Positions 29,701-38,462 are shown, numbered from the stretch's first letter. The stretch is 55,902 nt of DNA from Bacillus haynesii (GCF_001969855.1 NZ_MRBL01000008.1:1-55902), one strand, 5' to 3'. Numbers and translations are program-made. The notes: generated by a model not told the origin, from the letters alone.

Positions 29701-30266
29701 TCTTCAGTCAATGAATAGACATCGATAATACCCCCGCGAATGCTGAATTCGCCTGGAGCCGCCACCATATCCGTACGCTCATACCCCATTTGAACAAGCT
29801 TCTGGAGAAGCTGTTCCGGGTCAATGTCGCGCCCCGTCTCAATGTGAATCTGACTGTTTTGCCATGCTTCGACAGGGGGCAGCATTCTTCTGACGGCTGC
29901 TGCCGGTGCAATAACGATAGGCGTTTCACCGCTTGCAAGCCTATTTAGAACATCCAGCCTTTGCGAGCGCAGCTCGGGGCTTGCCACTGCAATTTCAGAA
30001 GAAATCAATTCGTTGACAGGATATAAAAGGACAGGCTGATCTTTTACCAGCCCTGTTAAGTCATCTGTAATTTTTTGAGCCTGATAAAGGTTATGCGTAA
30101 TTAAAAATACCGGCCGTCTCGTTTCTTTTGTAAGAGCGGCTGTAAATAATGACCGGGCAGATCCGGAGAGCCCCGCAAGCAGCTGTTCCTTCAGCCCTTC
30201 GTTCAAGCCGTTGACGATGGATTTAAAATCATCGCTTTGTGTGATATAGGATTGAATATTGTTCAA
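26733..30266 (-). CDS. mfd: transcription-repair coupling factor Mfd
   Basis: ATP-driven translocase that removes stalled RNA polymerase and recruits UvrA. The protein is 1177 aa from a TTG at 30266 with GGAGGGG 5 nt upstream; the longer in-frame TTG start overlaps that ribosome-binding site. Domains in order: UvrB-like N-terminal module, CarD-like RNA polymerase-interaction domain ([20 protein letters not shown]), helicase with Walker [15 protein letters not shown] box [10 protein letters not shown] and [13 protein letters not shown], the TRG region ([17 protein letters not shown]) and a C-terminal UvrA-masking domain. It follows fin. Confidence 0.97.
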   Translation of the reverse strand: MNNIQSYITQSDDFKSIVNGLNEGLKEQLLAGLSGSARSLFTAALTKETRRPVFLITHNLYQAQKITDDLTGLVKDQPVLLYPVNELISSEIAVASPELRSQRLDVLNRLASGETPIVIAPAAAVRRMLPPVEAWQNSQIHIETGRDIDPEQLLQKLVQMGYERTDMVAAPGEFSIRGGIIDVYSLTEDNPVRIELFDTEVDSIRIFNTDDQRSLETRDEVTIGPAKELIVRDEDRQRALEQIDKGLANSLKKLKLDKQKEILDQNIAEDKERLKEGHIGQEMVKYLSYFYEKPASLLDYFPKNTLLILDEISRIHEMEDQLQKEEAEWITSLLEEGKILHDTSMSFPFHSLISKQSRPILYYSLFLRHVQHTSPQNIVNVSSKQMQSFHGQMNVLKNEIERFKKSKYTTVFLGDSKERVEKLASVLSDYDIEAAQADQDTALAQGQIYIMEGGLQSGFELPMIKLAVITEEELFKKRVKKQARKQKLTNAERIKSYSELQIGDYVVHVNHGIGKYLGIETLEINGIHKDYLNIHYQGSDKLYVPVDQIDQVQKYVGSEGKEPKLYKLGGSEWKRVKKKVESSVQDIADDLIKLYAEREASKGYAFSPDHEMQREFEAAFPYQETEDQLRSIHEIKRDMEKERPMDRLLCGDVGYGKTEVAIRAAFKAIADGKQVAILVPTTILAQQHYETILERFQDYPINIGLLSRFRTRKEANETIKGLKNGTIDIVIGTHRLLSKDVVYKDLGLLIIDEEQRFGVTHKEKIKRIKANVDVLTLTATPIPRTLHMSMLGVRDLSVIETPPENRFPVQTYVVEYNGALVREAIERELARGGQVYFLYNRVEDIERKAEEISMLVPDAKVTYAHGKMTENELESVMLNFLEGESDVLVSTTIIETGVDIPNVNTLIVFDADKMGLSQLYQLRGRVGRSNRVAYAYFTYRKDKVLTEVAEKRLQAIKEFTELGSGFKIAMRDLTIRGAGNLLGAQQHGFIDSVGFDLYSQMLKEAIEARKGDTPQAEKFEPEIDLELDAYIPQTYVTDGKQKIDMYKRFRAISTIEEKSELQDEMIDRFGEYPKEVEYLFAIAEAKVYAIKERVELIKQDKDAVKLTIDEKASAEIDGQKLFELGSKYGRQIGLGMEGKKLKISIQVKNRKPEEWLETLLDILKGLQNVKKQTIASS

Positions 30267-30292
30267 ATGAGCCCCTCCTCTCTTCCTCAAAT

Positions 30293-30327
30293 AGAAAAAT
30301 GCTTTGGTCTAGTCTCTACACCAAAGC
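30293..30327 (-). terminator. fin terminator
   Basis: 8-bp stem GCTTTGGT/ACCAAAGC with an 11-nt loop, followed by ATTTTTC on the minus strand, directly after fin and before the mfd ribosome-binding site. Confidence 0.75.
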
Positions 30328-30330
30328 TAT

Positions 30331-30561
30331 TTATTGAATAAACGAATGATATTGGTGATAATCCGGGTTTCGCTCAAGCGCTTCTTGACAATCTTCACAT
30401 ATCGTCTTTACGTGTAAATCCCCATTATCCATATAAGAAATCATATCGTTTCTTTCATCGTTTGTTAAGTGGTTAAAGCCTAACTGTTCACTGTTTACAT
30501 AAGAATGATCAAGACTTCCGACTTTAATGCCGCAATGCCGGCAATAATAATGTAAAGCCAT
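30331..30561 (-). CDS. fin: anti-sigma-F factor Fin
   Basis: A 76-aa protein with two zinc-ribbon-like pairs, CRHC (about 7-10) and CEDC (about 56-59), the length of B. subtilis Fin (YabK). Fin is made in the forespore and inhibits sigma-F, easing the switch to sigma-G. Its promoter here shows sigma-F/sigma-G features, consistent with that feedback. The start has GGAGG 6 nt upstream. Confidence 0.93.
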   Translation of the reverse strand: MALHYYCRHCGIKVGSLDHSYVNSEQLGFNHLTNDERNDMISYMDNGDLHVKTICEDCQEALERNPDYHQYHSFIQ

Positions 30562-30593
30562 AAAGGAACCTCCATACCGAGTCTTTTTAAAAC

Positions 30594-30623
30594 TAGTATG
30601 TTCCGTTCCCTTTTGCCTTATAC
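30594..30623 (-). promoter_or_regulatory. sigma-F/sigma-G promoter for fin
   Basis: Minus strand GTATA (30623-30619), 18-bp spacer, CATACTA (30600-30594), a perfect sigma-G -10. The -35 overlaps the end of pth. About 33 bp before the fin ATG. Confidence 0.65.
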
Positions 30624-31184
30624 CTTTGCATTAAATTCATTCATGACTTCTAAAAAAGGTTTATCCAAAGAAGCTTCACAGGCCTTGGCCGATTGTCTGA
30701 CGGCCTCTTGTATCGCCGGCTCTTCTTCATCTGTAAAAGCGCCAAGCACATAGTCGACGATTTTCATGCCGTTGACCGGACGGCCGATTCCGATTCTGAT
30801 CCGGTTAAACTCCGTTGTTCCCAGATGCTGAATCATCGATTTGATGCCGTTATGGCCGCCTGCGCTTCCTTTCGTCCTCAGACGGATTCTTCCGGTCGGA
30901 AGATCCAAGTCATCGTAAATCACTTTCAAATTGTCAACAGGGATCTCGTAATAGTCCAAAAGCGGCCTCAAACATTCTCCCGATAAATTCATATATGTAA
31001 GCGGCTTAACAAGTAGAACCTTTTTGCCGGAAACAAATCCGATTCCGTATTGACCGTTGAACTTTGTTTTATCAAGCGGAATGTTCCACTCTTTTGAGAG
31101 CTCGTCGATCGTCATAAAACCTACATTGTGTCTCGTATTTTCATATGTTTTACCCGGATTTCCCAATCCTGCAAACACAAGCAT
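30618..31184 (-). CDS. pth: peptidyl-tRNA hydrolase
   Basis: Releases tRNA from peptidyl-tRNA dropped by ribosomes; the B. subtilis gene is also called spoVC. From ATG 31184 (GGGAGGA upstream) it has 188 aa, the B. subtilis length; the TTG eight codons earlier lies in the ribosome-binding site. Family motifs: [21 protein letters not shown] with catalytic His20-region, [21 protein letters not shown] with the catalytic Asp, and [13 protein letters not shown]. Confidence 0.96.
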   Translation of the reverse strand: MLVFAGLGNPGKTYENTRHNVGFMTIDELSKEWNIPLDKTKFNGQYGIGFVSGKKVLLVKPLTYMNLSGECLRPLLDYYEIPVDNLKVIYDDLDLPTGRIRLRTKGSAGGHNGIKSMIQHLGTTEFNRIRIGIGRPVNGMKIVDYVLGAFTDEEEPAIQEAVRQSAKACEASLDKPFLEVMNEFNAKV

Positions 31185-31259
31185 TATTCTATGTCCTCCC
31201 TTAAGCAAAACCCTGCCTCAGCATACTGAGGGGGAGCATCCTAATTTCCCCTCATTCTA

Positions 31260-31294
31260 GCACAAAAGACGTAACCGCGGGAGGATTACGTCTT
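31260..31294 (-). terminator. ctc terminator
   Basis: 9-bp stem AAGACGTAA/TTACGTCTT extended by a CC/GG pair, followed by TTGTG on the minus strand, directly after the ctc stop; ends the glmU-prs-ctc unit. Confidence 0.75.
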
Positions 31295-31300
31295 ACGTAT

Positions 31301-31927
31301 TTATTCTTCTTTTCCCTCTTCAGTGCCTTTTTCTGGTTCCTCAACGTCTTGAGCGGCTGATTCGGCTTCCGTTTCTTCCTGCTTTTGAGGAGGAAGAATG
31401 GATGCAACAACTTCATCAGGCTCATGATTGTACGAATAATCGCCTTTAGACGGAATATCGCCGACGGTTAGAACATCATTGACTTCGAGACTGGAAATAT
31501 CGACCTCGATCGTTTGCGGAATGTTCTTCGGCTTTGCTGTGACAGACAGCTCGTAAAGCGGCTGCTGAAGAACACCGCCCTGTTTGATGCCCTCTGCTTC
31601 ACCCGTAAGGTTTACAGGGACCGTCGCCTCCATTTCCGCTTCCATATCAACCACTTTAAAATCGGCATGGACGATTGAATCTTTTAATGGATCCGTCTGC
31701 AGCTCAGTCACCATAACTGAGTGCTGATCACCGTTTATATCCAAGTTGATAATCGTATTTTTGCCCTCAGCGCGCAAGATTTTTAAAAGCTCGATACTGT
31801 CTAACGCAACGGATTTGTTCTCCAGATTTCTTCCGTAAATGACACCCGGCACATACCCGGATTGCCGGATCTTTCTTAAAGAAGACCTTCTGGGATCCGT
31901 TCTTTCTTCCGCTTTTAAAATTGCCAT
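31301..31927 (-). CDS. ctc: general stress ribosomal protein Ctc (bL25 family)
   Basis: A 208-aa long-form bL25 protein that binds 5S rRNA in the 50S subunit. N-terminal L25 domain (1-95: RKIRQSGYVPGVIYGRN, SVMVTELQTDP, VHADFKVVDM), C-terminal TL5-type beta domain (SLEVNDVLTVGDI) and an acidic Glu-rich tail. I chose ATG 31927 with AGGATGG 8 nt upstream; an ATG four codons earlier sits in that site. It has its own perfect sigma-B promoter, so it is made from the glmU-prs transcript and under stress. Confidence 0.95.
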   Translation of the reverse strand: MAILKAEERTDPRRSSLRKIRQSGYVPGVIYGRNLENKSVALDSIELLKILRAEGKNTIINLDINGDQHSVMVTELQTDPLKDSIVHADFKVVDMEAEMEATVPVNLTGEAEGIKQGGVLQQPLYELSVTAKPKNIPQTIEVDISSLEVNDVLTVGDIPSKGDYSYNHEPDEVVASILPPQKQEETEAESAAQDVEEPEKGTEEGKEE

Positions 31928-31968
31928 ATTCAGCACCATCCTATCGTTAGATTGGTCTTTCTAAAACC

Positions 31969-31994
31969 ATACCCATAACGACAAAACTTTAAAC
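31969..31994 (-). promoter_or_regulatory. sigma-B promoter of ctc
   Basis: Minus strand GTTTAA (31994-31989), 14-bp spacer, GGGTAT (31974-31969): an exact sigma-B consensus with consensus spacing, 42 bp before ctc. The B. subtilis ctc promoter is a classic sigma-B promoter. Confidence 0.92.
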
Positions 31995-32007
31995 CAGAAT
32001 CAGCAAA

Positions 32008-32958
32008 TTAATCGAAAAGGAAGCTGACAGATTGCTTCTCATGCACACGAATAATTGCTTCTGCCAGAAGCGGTGCGACAGAAAGCTGCTTGAACTTCGC
32101 AATTTTCTTTTCTTCAGGAAGCTCAATGCTGTTGGTCACAACGAGCTCTTTAATTTTGGAATTGTCGATTCTTTCGATCGCCGGACCGGAAAGAACCGGA
32201 TGCGTACAGCATGCATACACTTCCTCTGCGCCGCTTTCAACGAGCGCATTGGCCGCAAGCGTAATCGTTCCTGCAGTATCGATAATATCATCAATTAAAA
32301 TGGCTGTTTTTCCTTCAATATGTCCGATGATATTCATAACCTCGGCTACATTCGGCTTAGGTCGGCGTTTGTCGATAATCGCAATCGGCGCTTTCAAGCG
32401 GTCCGCCAATTTGCGGGCACGTGTCACACCGCCGTGGTCAGGGGACACGATCACGACGTCCTTGAAATTTTTCTCTTCAAAATAATTTCCTAAAATCGGA
32501 ACACCCATCAAATGATCGATCGGTATATCAAAGAAACCTTGGATTTGCGGCGCGTGAAGATCAAGCGCAATCACGCGGGTAGCTCCGGCGGTTTCCAGCA
32601 GATTTGCCACGAGTTTGGCTGTGATCGGCTCACGGGAACGGGCTTTACGGTCCTGACGGGCATAGCCGTAATAAGGCATCACGATATTAATCGTTTTCGC
32701 CGACGCACGTTTCAGCGCATCCACCATGATCAAAAGCTCCATAATATGCTCGTTCACCGGCGCGCTGGTCGATTGGATGACATAGCAGTCGCAGCCGCGG
32801 ATGCTTTCTTCAATGTTAATTTGGACCTCACCGTCGCTAAAGCGTTTAACAGAACTCTTTCCCAGCTCAACTCCGACGGCATCCGCGATTTCCTTCGCAA
32901 GACCCGGATTTGAGTTTAAAGAAAAAATCTTCAAATTGTCGTCTTCATATTTAGACAT
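32008..32958 (-). CDS. prs: ribose-phosphate pyrophosphokinase
   Basis: Makes PRPP from ribose 5-phosphate and ATP for nucleotide, histidine and tryptophan synthesis. The 316-aa protein contains the class I PRPP synthase signatures: [55 protein letters not shown] and the PRPP loop [13 protein letters not shown]. It lies 20 bp after glmU, in the conserved glmU-prs-ctc operon. Confidence 0.98.
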   Translation of the reverse strand: MSKYEDDNLKIFSLNSNPGLAKEIADAVGVELGKSSVKRFSDGEVQINIEESIRGCDCYVIQSTSAPVNEHIMELLIMVDALKRASAKTINIVMPYYGYARQDRKARSREPITAKLVANLLETAGATRVIALDLHAPQIQGFFDIPIDHLMGVPILGNYFEEKNFKDVVIVSPDHGGVTRARKLADRLKAPIAIIDKRRPKPNVAEVMNIIGHIEGKTAILIDDIIDTAGTITLAANALVESGAEEVYACCTHPVLSGPAIERIDNSKIKELVVTNSIELPEEKKIAKFKQLSVAPLLAEAIIRVHEKQSVSFLFD

Positions 32959-32978
32959 GGTAAACCTCCGATTTAGGA

Positions 32979-34349
32979 TTATTTTTTGTGTATGTTCTCA
33001 ACGTAGTCTTCTTTGTTGACTTGTCTTGCTCTGGCAATAGACAAAGCCCGGCCTGGTACATCGTCGGTAATCGTTGAACCCGCAGCTACGTATGCGCCTT
33101 CGCCGATTGTCACCGGAGCGACCAAATTGGAGTTGCAGCCGATAAATGCCCCATTTTCAATTTTCGTTTTGAACTTATGTTTCCCATCATAATTTACGGT
33201 AATCGACCCGCAGCCAAGATTGACATCCGTTCCGATTTCCGCGTCCCCTATGTAGCTTAAATGAGATGCTTTGCTGCGATCACCAAATTCCGATTTTTTC
33301 ACTTCAACGAAATTCCCGATCCTTACCTCATTGCCGATCTTTGAGTCGGGTCTGATATGAGCAAACGGTCCGATCGTAACATCGTCACCGACTTCACTGT
33401 CCACGACAACGGACTGCTTAATGACCGTTCTGCTGCCGATCGTACTGTTTTCCAGTTCGCTGTTCTGTCCGATGACCGCGTCCTCACCGATGACAACCCG
33501 CCCTTTAATGACGGTACCGGGATAAATCACGGTATCTCTGCCGATCACGGCTTCCAGTGAAATGTATGTGTTGTCGGGATCGATTAAGCTTACGCCGTTT
33601 TGCATGTGGCGTTTATTGATCCGCTGCTTCATATAGATTTCCGCTTCTGAAAGGGCGACTCTGTCATTGACTCCGAGCGTTTCCTGGAAGTTGTCAGTCT
33701 GATAAGCGGCTACAGTTTCACCTTGATTTTTCAAGATCTCAATGACATCCGGAAGATAATATTCCCCTTGTACGTTGTCATTGGAAACCTGCTCGATCGT
33801 TTGAAAAAGAGCTTCGTTGTCAAAACAGTAGGTCCCTGTGTTGATTTCTTTGACAAGCCTTTCCTCGTCTGTTGCATCTTTATGTTCGACAATTTTTGCA
33901 ACATCGCCGTTTTCATTGCGAATAATTCGTCCGTAGCCTGTCGGGTCCTCCGCTACAGCGGTTAAAATCGTCACCTTTGCTGCTTTTTTCTGATGCTCTG
34001 TAAGCATGGCTTCCATCGTTTCGGCAGTTAAAAGCGGGGTATCTCCGCAAATGACGATTGTTGTTCCTTTTTCGCTTCCAAGAATCGACTTGGCCTGCTT
34101 GACGGCATGGGCTGTGCCGAGCTGTTCAGCCTGGAGGGCATATTCGCTTTTTTCCCCGAGCTGTTTTTTGACATCTTCCGCACCATGTCCAACTATTGTG
34201 ACAAGTTTTTCTAATGATAGCTTGCGAGCTTCATCGACAACATGCTCGACCATAGGTTTTCCGCAAACAGGATGAAGAACTTTATATAGCTTTGATTTCA
34301 TTCTTGTTCCTTGACCAGCTGCTAACACAACTGCAAACCGCTTATCCAT
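32979..34349 (-). CDS. glmU: bifunctional UDP-N-acetylglucosamine pyrophosphorylase / glucosamine-1-phosphate acetyltransferase
   Basis: Acetylates glucosamine-1-phosphate and then uridylates it to UDP-GlcNAc, the precursor of peptidoglycan and teichoic acids. 456 aa from ATG 34349 with GGAGG 7 nt upstream. The N-terminal uridyltransferase domain starts [18 protein letters not shown]; the C-terminal left-handed beta-helix has hexapeptide repeats (about 250-450) with the acetyltransferase site [18 protein letters not shown]. Known in B. subtilis as gcaD/tms. It has a sigma-A promoter and an unusual repeated 12-bp motif upstream. Confidence 0.98.
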   Translation of the reverse strand: MDKRFAVVLAAGQGTRMKSKLYKVLHPVCGKPMVEHVVDEARKLSLEKLVTIVGHGAEDVKKQLGEKSEYALQAEQLGTAHAVKQAKSILGSEKGTTIVICGDTPLLTAETMEAMLTEHQKKAAKVTILTAVAEDPTGYGRIIRNENGDVAKIVEHKDATDEERLVKEINTGTYCFDNEALFQTIEQVSNDNVQGEYYLPDVIEILKNQGETVAAYQTDNFQETLGVNDRVALSEAEIYMKQRINKRHMQNGVSLIDPDNTYISLEAVIGRDTVIYPGTVIKGRVVIGEDAVIGQNSELENSTIGSRTVIKQSVVVDSEVGDDVTIGPFAHIRPDSKIGNEVRIGNFVEVKKSEFGDRSKASHLSYIGDAEIGTDVNLGCGSITVNYDGKHKFKTKIENGAFIGCNSNLVAPVTIGEGAYVAAGSTITDDVPGRALSIARARQVNKEDYVENIHKK

Positions 34350-34384
34350 GTATTGGCCTCCATTATCCCTATTATCCATAGAAA

Positions 34385-34413
34385 AATATATCCTAAATAT
34401 GAGTTGATTTCAA
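34385..34413 (-). promoter_or_regulatory. glmU promoter (sigma-A)
   Basis: Minus strand TTGAAA (34413-34408), 17-bp spacer, TATATT (34390-34385), 36 bp before the glmU ATG. The last 11 bp of the spacer are part of a repeated CATATTTAGGAT motif. Confidence 0.7.
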
Positions 34414-34480
34414 GCAAGCCAAAATGAGAAATCGGGAAATCAAGACAGCATATTTTGGATGTTCAGAGCATATTTAGGAT
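34390..34480. repeat. three copies of a 12-bp motif in the spoVG-glmU intergenic region
   Basis: Plus-strand CATATTTTGGAT (34449-34460) and CATATTTAGGAT (34469-34480) are direct repeats exactly 20 bp apart. ATCCTAAATATG (34390-34401) is their inverted copy and overlaps the glmU promoter spacer. Nothing else is seen in this 318-bp gap (34350-34667) apart from the spoVG terminator and the promoter. Confidence 0.6.
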
Positions 34481-34631
34481 TTGCTGGTCAAGGAAACAAA
34501 ATTGATTCCTTCAGCATGCGCTTTACTCTTATCCGGATTCTCAAACCGTCATCTGCTTTACCTTCCTGTTACTGTTATACGCAACCGAAAACCATATATT
34601 GTCATTTTATTATGATAAGATCATTTTTTTT

Positions 34632-34663
34632 CAAAACAAAAAGGGCTTATCCATAAGCCCTTC
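34632..34663 (-). terminator. spoVG terminator
   Basis: Perfect stem AAGGGCTTAT/ATAAGCCCTT with a very tight loop, followed by TTTGTTTTG on the minus strand, 5 bp after the spoVG stop. Confidence 0.88.
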
Positions 34664-34667
34664 TTTT

Positions 34668-34961
34668 TTAAGAAGCTCCAGCTTCTTCATATTCTATTTC
34701 CTCAACGTCACCCAAACGATGATATTCATTTAACACCGCGTCCTGAATTTTTCCGCGGGTGCTTGAGTTGATTGGATGAGCGATATCACGAAATTCTCCA
34801 TCAGGTGTACGCTTACTTGGCATCGCAACGAAAAGACCATTGTTTCCATCAATTACACGAATGTCATGCACTACAAATTCGTGATCCAGCGTGATGGATG
34901 CAATCGCTCTCATGCGACCATCGGTATTCACGCGGCGTAATCTTACGTCGGTAACTTCCAC
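34668..34961 (-). CDS. spoVG: SpoVG, RNA/DNA-binding septation regulator
   Basis: A 97-aa member of the SpoVG family ([20 protein letters not shown], then [20 protein letters not shown] and [17 protein letters not shown]). It influences asymmetric septation in B. subtilis and acts as a nucleic-acid-binding regulator in other firmicutes. Translation starts at GTG with AAAGGTGG about 9 nt upstream. A sigma-H-type promoter precedes it, in an A/T-rich region where AbrB binds in B. subtilis. Confidence 0.97.
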   Translation of the reverse strand: MEVTDVRLRRVNTDGRMRAIASITLDHEFVVHDIRVIDGNNGLFVAMPSKRTPDGEFRDIAHPINSSTRGKIQDAVLNEYHRLGDVEEIEYEEAGAS

Positions 34962-35003
34962 AGTAGTTCACCACCTTTTCCCAATATAAAAACATTAGTG
35001 TAA

Positions 35004-35032
35004 CTATTCAACGGTTTTTTTTGTTTTCCTGC
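35004..35032 (-). promoter_or_regulatory. sigma-H promoter of spoVG
   Basis: Minus strand GCAGGAAAA (-35, 35032-35024), spacer, GTTGAATAG (-10 core GAAT, 35009-35006), closely following the B. subtilis spoVG sigma-H promoter pattern. Very A/T-rich flanks fit AbrB binding. Confidence 0.75.
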
Positions 35033-35089
35033 ATAATTAAAAATATTTTTGTAATATTGGGATAAAAAAACACTGAATTGACAAATTTT

Positions 35090-35129
35090 CCAAACAAAAA
35101 AGATGATTTTGAGACCAAAACCATCTTTT
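35090..35129 (-). terminator. ridA (yabJ) terminator
   Basis: Stem AAAAGATG/CATCTTTT continuing after one mismatch into TTTTG/CAAAA around a 4-nt loop, followed by TT-GTTTGG on the minus strand, 12 bp after the ridA stop. Confidence 0.8.
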
Positions 35130-35140
35130 CAGAGTTTTTC

Positions 35141-35518
35141 CTATTTCACTAATGCGATGACTTCTATTTCAACGAGCGCGTCTTTCGGCAGCCTCGCCAC
35201 CTCAACGCATGATCTCGCCGGTTTGTGGGTATCAAAGTACTGTCCGTAAACTTCATTTACCTCTGTGAATTGATTCATATCCGCCAAAAACACGGTTGCT
35301 TTGACGACAGTCTCCAGAGAGGCACCCGCTTCTTTCAGCACGGCTTTTAAATTGCGGAAAACCTGATGCGTCTGTTCTGTGATGTCTCCAGTCACCATTT
35401 CACCCGACGGGGTCAGCGGAATTTGCCCTGAACTGTAAAACATATTGTTGACAACAATTCCTTGTGAATAAGGTCCGATCGCCGCCGGTGCTTCTTTTGT
35501 CTGAACAACCTTTGTCAT
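35141..35518 (-). CDS. ridA: RidA-family enamine/imine deaminase (YabJ)
   Basis: A 125-aa YjgF/YER057c/UK114 protein that hydrolyses reactive 2-aminoacrylate-type intermediates; in B. subtilis yabJ is co-transcribed with purR and is needed for full purine repression. Motifs: IGPYSQGI near the N-terminus, [16 protein letters not shown], and the substrate arginine in [18 protein letters not shown]. The gene lies 17 bp after purR. Confidence 0.95.
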   Translation of the reverse strand: MTKVVQTKEAPAAIGPYSQGIVVNNMFYSSGQIPLTPSGEMVTGDITEQTHQVFRNLKAVLKEAGASLETVVKATVFLADMNQFTEVNEVYGQYFDTHKPARSCVEVARLPKDALVEIEVIALVK

Positions 35519-35535
35519 CTCAAACTCCCCATTTC

Positions 35536-36369
35536 CTATTCATTTTCTGCAAAAAAACGCTGAAAGTTTCCGTTTTGTATTTCCACCTTTTTTTCCTTCA
35601 TATCAATTTCAGAAAGCGTCAAAAGGGACATATACTCATCGACCAGCCGCTCCTTGACTCCCTGAGCCTCCACAAGAACACCGATGCCCGCTACATGGGC
35701 ATTGAATTCATCGAGAAGATTGATCATGCCGTTGATCGTTCCTCCCGCTTTCATAAAGTCGTCTATGATCAAAACGCGCGAGCCCGTCCGCAAGCTGCGT
35801 TTTGCAAGAGACATCGTCTGAATGCGGTTGGATGATCCGGACACATAGTTAATGCTGACCGTTGACCCTTCGGTTACCTTATTGTCTTTTCTGACAACCA
35901 CTGTCGGCACATCAAGGTAGCTGGCTACCGCATATGCCAAAGGAATGCCTTTTGTCGCCACCGTCATCACGACATCGATCTCCCTGTCTGAAAAAGCGGA
36001 AGCAAAAATCTTGCCGGCCGTCGTTAATACAGAGGGCTTTCCAAGGATATCGGTTAAATACAAATATCCGCCGGGCAATATCCGTTCCGAATCGATCAAT
36101 GACTCACCGAGCGACTTTACAAATTCCTCCGCTTCATCGCGTTTTACCTTTGGAATGTATTTGACGCCGCCTGCTGCTCCCGGCACGGTCTGAAGCGTCC
36201 CGATTCCTTGCTGCTCGAAGGTCTGCTTAATGATGGTTAAATCTTCACTAATGGATGATTTAGCAGATTGATACCGTTCTGAAAAGAAGGTTAATGGCAC
36301 TAAGACATGCGGATGGGTCAACAAATAATTTGTCAGATCCACCAATCTGCCGCTTCGACGAAACTTCAT
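35536..36369 (-). CDS. purR: purine operon repressor PurR
   Basis: PRPP-responsive repressor of purine synthesis and transport genes. The 277-aa protein has an N-terminal winged HTH ([39 protein letters not shown]) and a C-terminal type I PRTase-like domain with the PRPP motif [14 protein letters not shown] (about 200). A few residues shorter at the C-terminus than B. subtilis PurR as I recall it. GGAGGTAAG lies before the ATG. The promoter contains PurBox-like sequences, consistent with autoregulation. Confidence 0.97.
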   Translation of the reverse strand: MKFRRSGRLVDLTNYLLTHPHVLVPLTFFSERYQSAKSSISEDLTIIKQTFEQQGIGTLQTVPGAAGGVKYIPKVKRDEAEEFVKSLGESLIDSERILPGGYLYLTDILGKPSVLTTAGKIFASAFSDREIDVVMTVATKGIPLAYAVASYLDVPTVVVRKDNKVTEGSTVSINYVSGSSNRIQTMSLAKRSLRTGSRVLIIDDFMKAGGTINGMINLLDEFNAHVAGIGVLVEAQGVKERLVDEYMSLLTLSEIDMKEKKVEIQNGNFQRFFAENE

Positions 36370-36382
36370 GCACTTACCTCCA

Positions 36383-36433
36383 AAATCCGAATATTTTTAA
36401 AAACAATATAACTTAACATACGGATTTAATCAA
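36383..36433 (-). promoter_or_regulatory. purR promoter with two PurBox-like operators
   Basis: Minus strand TTGATT (36433-36428), 17-bp spacer, TATATT (36410-36405). One PurBox-like site, AAATCCGTATGTT (36427-36415), fills the spacer; an inverted, better match, AAATCCGAATATT (plus strand 36383-36395; consensus AWWWCCGAACWWT), lies 19 bp downstream, just before the ribosome-binding site. The -35 overlaps the end of ispE. Confidence 0.7.
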
Positions 36434-37295
36434 GTTCATTTTGTTCTCCGATCATCCGCACCGCATAAACCTGATCGCAAAACCCTCTTAATCCGTTATA
36501 GATTCTTTGCACTTTTGATTCGTATTGAACCAGTCCGAACACAGTGGGACCACTCCCGCTCATCAGCACAGCATCGGCGCCGAACCGCTTCATTTGATTT
36601 TTGATCATCGCGACTTCAGGATGCATATTCAATGTAACAGACTCGAGAACATTGCCGAGCTTGTCACACATTTTTTGAAAATCCTTCTCTTCGATCGCGG
36701 TAATCATACCTTGAACATCCGGATGTTCAATCTCGTCGACTTTCAGCTGCTTGTACACTTCTGCAGTTGATACGCCGATCGTCGGCTTTGCCAGCACAAC
36801 CCAGCAGTGCGGCGGAGTCTCAATATGACGGATTTTCTCTCCCCTTCCCGTTGCAAGAGCCGTTCCTCCATGTACGCAAAAGGAGACATCAGATCCGATC
36901 TCAGCGCCAAGCTCAGCCAGTTCATTCATCGAAAGCTTCAAATCCCACAGACGGTTCAGCCCTCTGAAGACGGCAGCCGCATCGCTGCTTCCGCCGGCAA
37001 GCCCCGCCGCAACCGGAATCACTTTCGTAATAAAAATCGAAACACCTTTTTTAATGCCGTATCGTTCTTTCATGAGCATTGCAGCCTGATAAGCAAGGTT
37101 TCGCTGATCGTCGGGAACAAAGCGGTTATGCGAAGAAACCGTTACTTTATCTTCTGCCAGCTCGGTTAATTCAATCCGGTCCGCCAAATCAATTGTCGTC
37201 ATGACCATCTCTACTTCATGATACCCATCTGGACGTTTGCGGCGAACGTCGAGCGACAAATTAATTTTAGCCGGCGCCTTCTCTAAAATACGCAA
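36426..37295 (-). CDS. ispE: 4-diphosphocytidyl-2-C-methyl-D-erythritol kinase
   Basis: GHMP-family kinase of the non-mevalonate isoprenoid pathway. Motifs: [20 protein letters not shown] at the N-terminus, ATP loop [19 protein letters not shown] and the C-terminal [13 protein letters not shown] use TTG 37295 (289 aa, the B. subtilis length, AGGTGA upstream); GTG 37304 with GGAG 6 nt upstream is an equally possible start giving 292 aa. It is separated from sspF by 368 bp that include a species-specific-looking repeat array. Confidence 0.94.
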   Translation of the reverse strand: MRILEKAPAKINLSLDVRRKRPDGYHEVEMVMTTIDLADRIELTELAEDKVTVSSHNRFVPDDQRNLAYQAAMLMKERYGIKKGVSIFITKVIPVAAGLAGGSSDAAAVFRGLNRLWDLKLSMNELAELGAEIGSDVSFCVHGGTALATGRGEKIRHIETPPHCWVVLAKPTIGVSTAEVYKQLKVDEIEHPDVQGMITAIEEKDFQKMCDKLGNVLESVTLNMHPEVAMIKNQMKRFGADAVLMSGSGPTVFGLVQYESKVQRIYNGLRGFCDQVYAVRMIGEQNELD

Positions 37296-37334
37296 TCCAT
37301 TCACCTACTTCTCCATCTAAACATAAGTATCCAC

Positions 37335-37343
37335 ATTGTAACA
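37335..37343 (-). promoter_or_regulatory. possible extended -10 promoter of ispE
   Basis: Minus strand TGTTACAAT (37343-37335), an extended -10, about 40 bp before ispE. No good -35 at normal spacing. The first repeat unit ends about 20 bp upstream. Confidence 0.4.
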
Positions 37344-37361
37344 TATTTTGAAGTACAGGAC

Positions 37362-37534
37362 GTACAAATGCATGCGTTGCGGCAGGACGCCGCGACCTTA
37401 GCATGCGGTCCTTTTTCCTCCAAGTACAAATGCATGCGCCCGCGCAGGACGCCGCAATCTTAGCATGCGGTCCTTTTTCCTCACAAGTACAAATGCATGC
37501 GCCCGCGCAGGACGCCGCGACCTTAGCATGCGGC
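37362..37534. repeat. three tandem 62-63 bp GC-rich repeats between sspF and ispE
   Basis: Units start at 37362, 37424 and 37487 with GTACAAATGCATGCG; each continues with a GC-rich part containing CAGGACGCCGC, then CTTAGCATGCGG; the first two end with TCCTTTTTCCTC and the third lacks this end. Periods are 62 and 63 bp. Each unit contains two GCATGC palindromes. On the plus strand, AGGACgcCGC pairs with GCGGTCCT before TTTTCC, so units 1 and 2 resemble terminators read on the plus strand. Apart from this array and the sspF terminator nothing is seen in the 37296-37663 gap. Confidence 0.9.
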
Positions 37535-37621
37535 CATTCCTGCAGATCGCGACAATGCCGCCCCCTTGTCATGAATCCTCAGGTCGCGTGCAGCGCGCTG
37601 AGCAGTTGAAAATGGATCAAT

Positions 37622-37652
37622 GAAAAAAACGGAGGACTGAAGCGCCCTCCGC
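37622..37652 (-). terminator. sspF terminator
   Basis: Stem CGGAGGGC/GTCCTCCG (one G-T pair) with a 6-nt loop and TTTTTTTC on the minus strand, 12 bp after the sspF stop. Confidence 0.88.
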
Positions 37653-37663
37653 ATGTCACTGTT

Positions 37664-37849
37664 TTAATGATTTTGCTGATTTTGAGCCATATGCTGTTCG
37701 GCTAATTCGATGGCCCTCTTCACCATGTTACCGGCGTCTCTGGCCCGAATTCCGCCCCAGCCCTCGGTTTTTACCGTATCGTAAAATCCAAGATCTTTAG
37801 CCAATTCATTTTTGAATTCCTCTGACATGATGCTTCGACGTCTGCCCAT
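37664..37849 (-). CDS. sspF: small acid-soluble spore protein SspF (alpha/beta-type related)
   Basis: A 61-aa spore DNA-binding protein ([51 protein letters not shown]) with the same length as B. subtilis SspF. SASPs coat spore DNA; SspF is a divergent member. GAAAGGGG lies upstream of the start. sspF is sigma-G-dependent in B. subtilis; here a possible -10 GATACTT lies just upstream of the ribosome-binding site, with no convincing -35. Confidence 0.95.
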   Translation of the reverse strand: MGRRRSIMSEEFKNELAKDLGFYDTVKTEGWGGIRARDAGNMVKRAIELAEQHMAQNQQNH

Positions 37850-37969
37850 GCGAAACAGCCCCTTTCAAGTATCATACCATCCGTCTGACTCATCATAAAA
37901 CAAGTGACATGTATTAGCTTTGCTCGATTTGTGCAGAACTTCCCCGAAAAATTTTGGATAAAAAAAGGC

Positions 37970-38005
37970 AAAACAAAAAGCAGCAAACATAAAGTCCGCT
38001 GCTTA
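37970..38005 (-). terminator. veg terminator
   Basis: 7-bp stem AAGCAGC/GCTGCTT with a 12-nt loop and TTTGTTTTG on the minus strand, immediately after the veg stop. Confidence 0.8.
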
Positions 38006-38266
38006 TTAAAGGGCTACTGAGCTGGTTTTATCATCAGAAAATCTCAATTCAACCGTCTCAGTAAGAATATCCGCATAACTGTATGAAACTCTTTCAAACG
38101 AATTCTCGTCTTGGTCTAGTTGTATCACAAAAACAGAAGGGTACGTCTCAGCTAAAATGCCCGAACGCTCAATCGTTTTTCGGCGGCCACCGTTTGCTTT
38201 TAACGTCAGCCTTTTTCCCAAATGTCCATCAAGCGATCTTTTAATATCGGACAACGTTTTCGCCAT
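38006..38266 (-). CDS. veg: Veg, biofilm-related small protein
   Basis: An 86-aa, almost invariant Bacillus protein ([40 protein letters not shown]). In B. subtilis it stimulates biofilm genes by opposing SinR; mechanism unclear. I chose ATG 38266, with AGGTGG 5 nt upstream, over the upstream ATG at 38296 because that extension lies in the leader. It has a near-consensus vegetative promoter. Confidence 0.95.
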   Translation of the reverse strand: MAKTLSDIKRSLDGHLGKRLTLKANGGRRKTIERSGILAETYPSVFVIQLDQDENSFERVSYSYADILTETVELRFSDDKTSSVAL

Positions 38267-38287
38267 TGCATCCACCTCACTATATTC

Positions 38288-38316
38288 AGTATACACCAGA
38301 AGCCCATTTTTGTCAA
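38288..38316 (-). promoter_or_regulatory. veg promoter (strong sigma-A)
   Basis: Minus strand TTGACA (38316-38311), 17-bp spacer, TATACT (38293-38288), with an A/T-rich UP-like stretch upstream. This corresponds to the B. subtilis Pveg promoter. The -10 lies only about 22 bp before the veg ATG, so the leader is short. Confidence 0.9.
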
Positions 38317-38462
38317 ATAAAATTTAAATTATATCAACGTTCATGAGCCTCTGTCAATAAAATAATTGTGACAAATTATACGCCGACTTTCCCTTATTTT
38401 CCTCATTTTTCGTTTCATTATGTATGTTTTTTTAAAAAAAGGTAAAAACATTCGGCTGTATG

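Noticed and set aside
37362..37534. CRISPR array
   Set aside because: The three units are contiguous near-identical repeats without unique spacers, and there are no cas genes.
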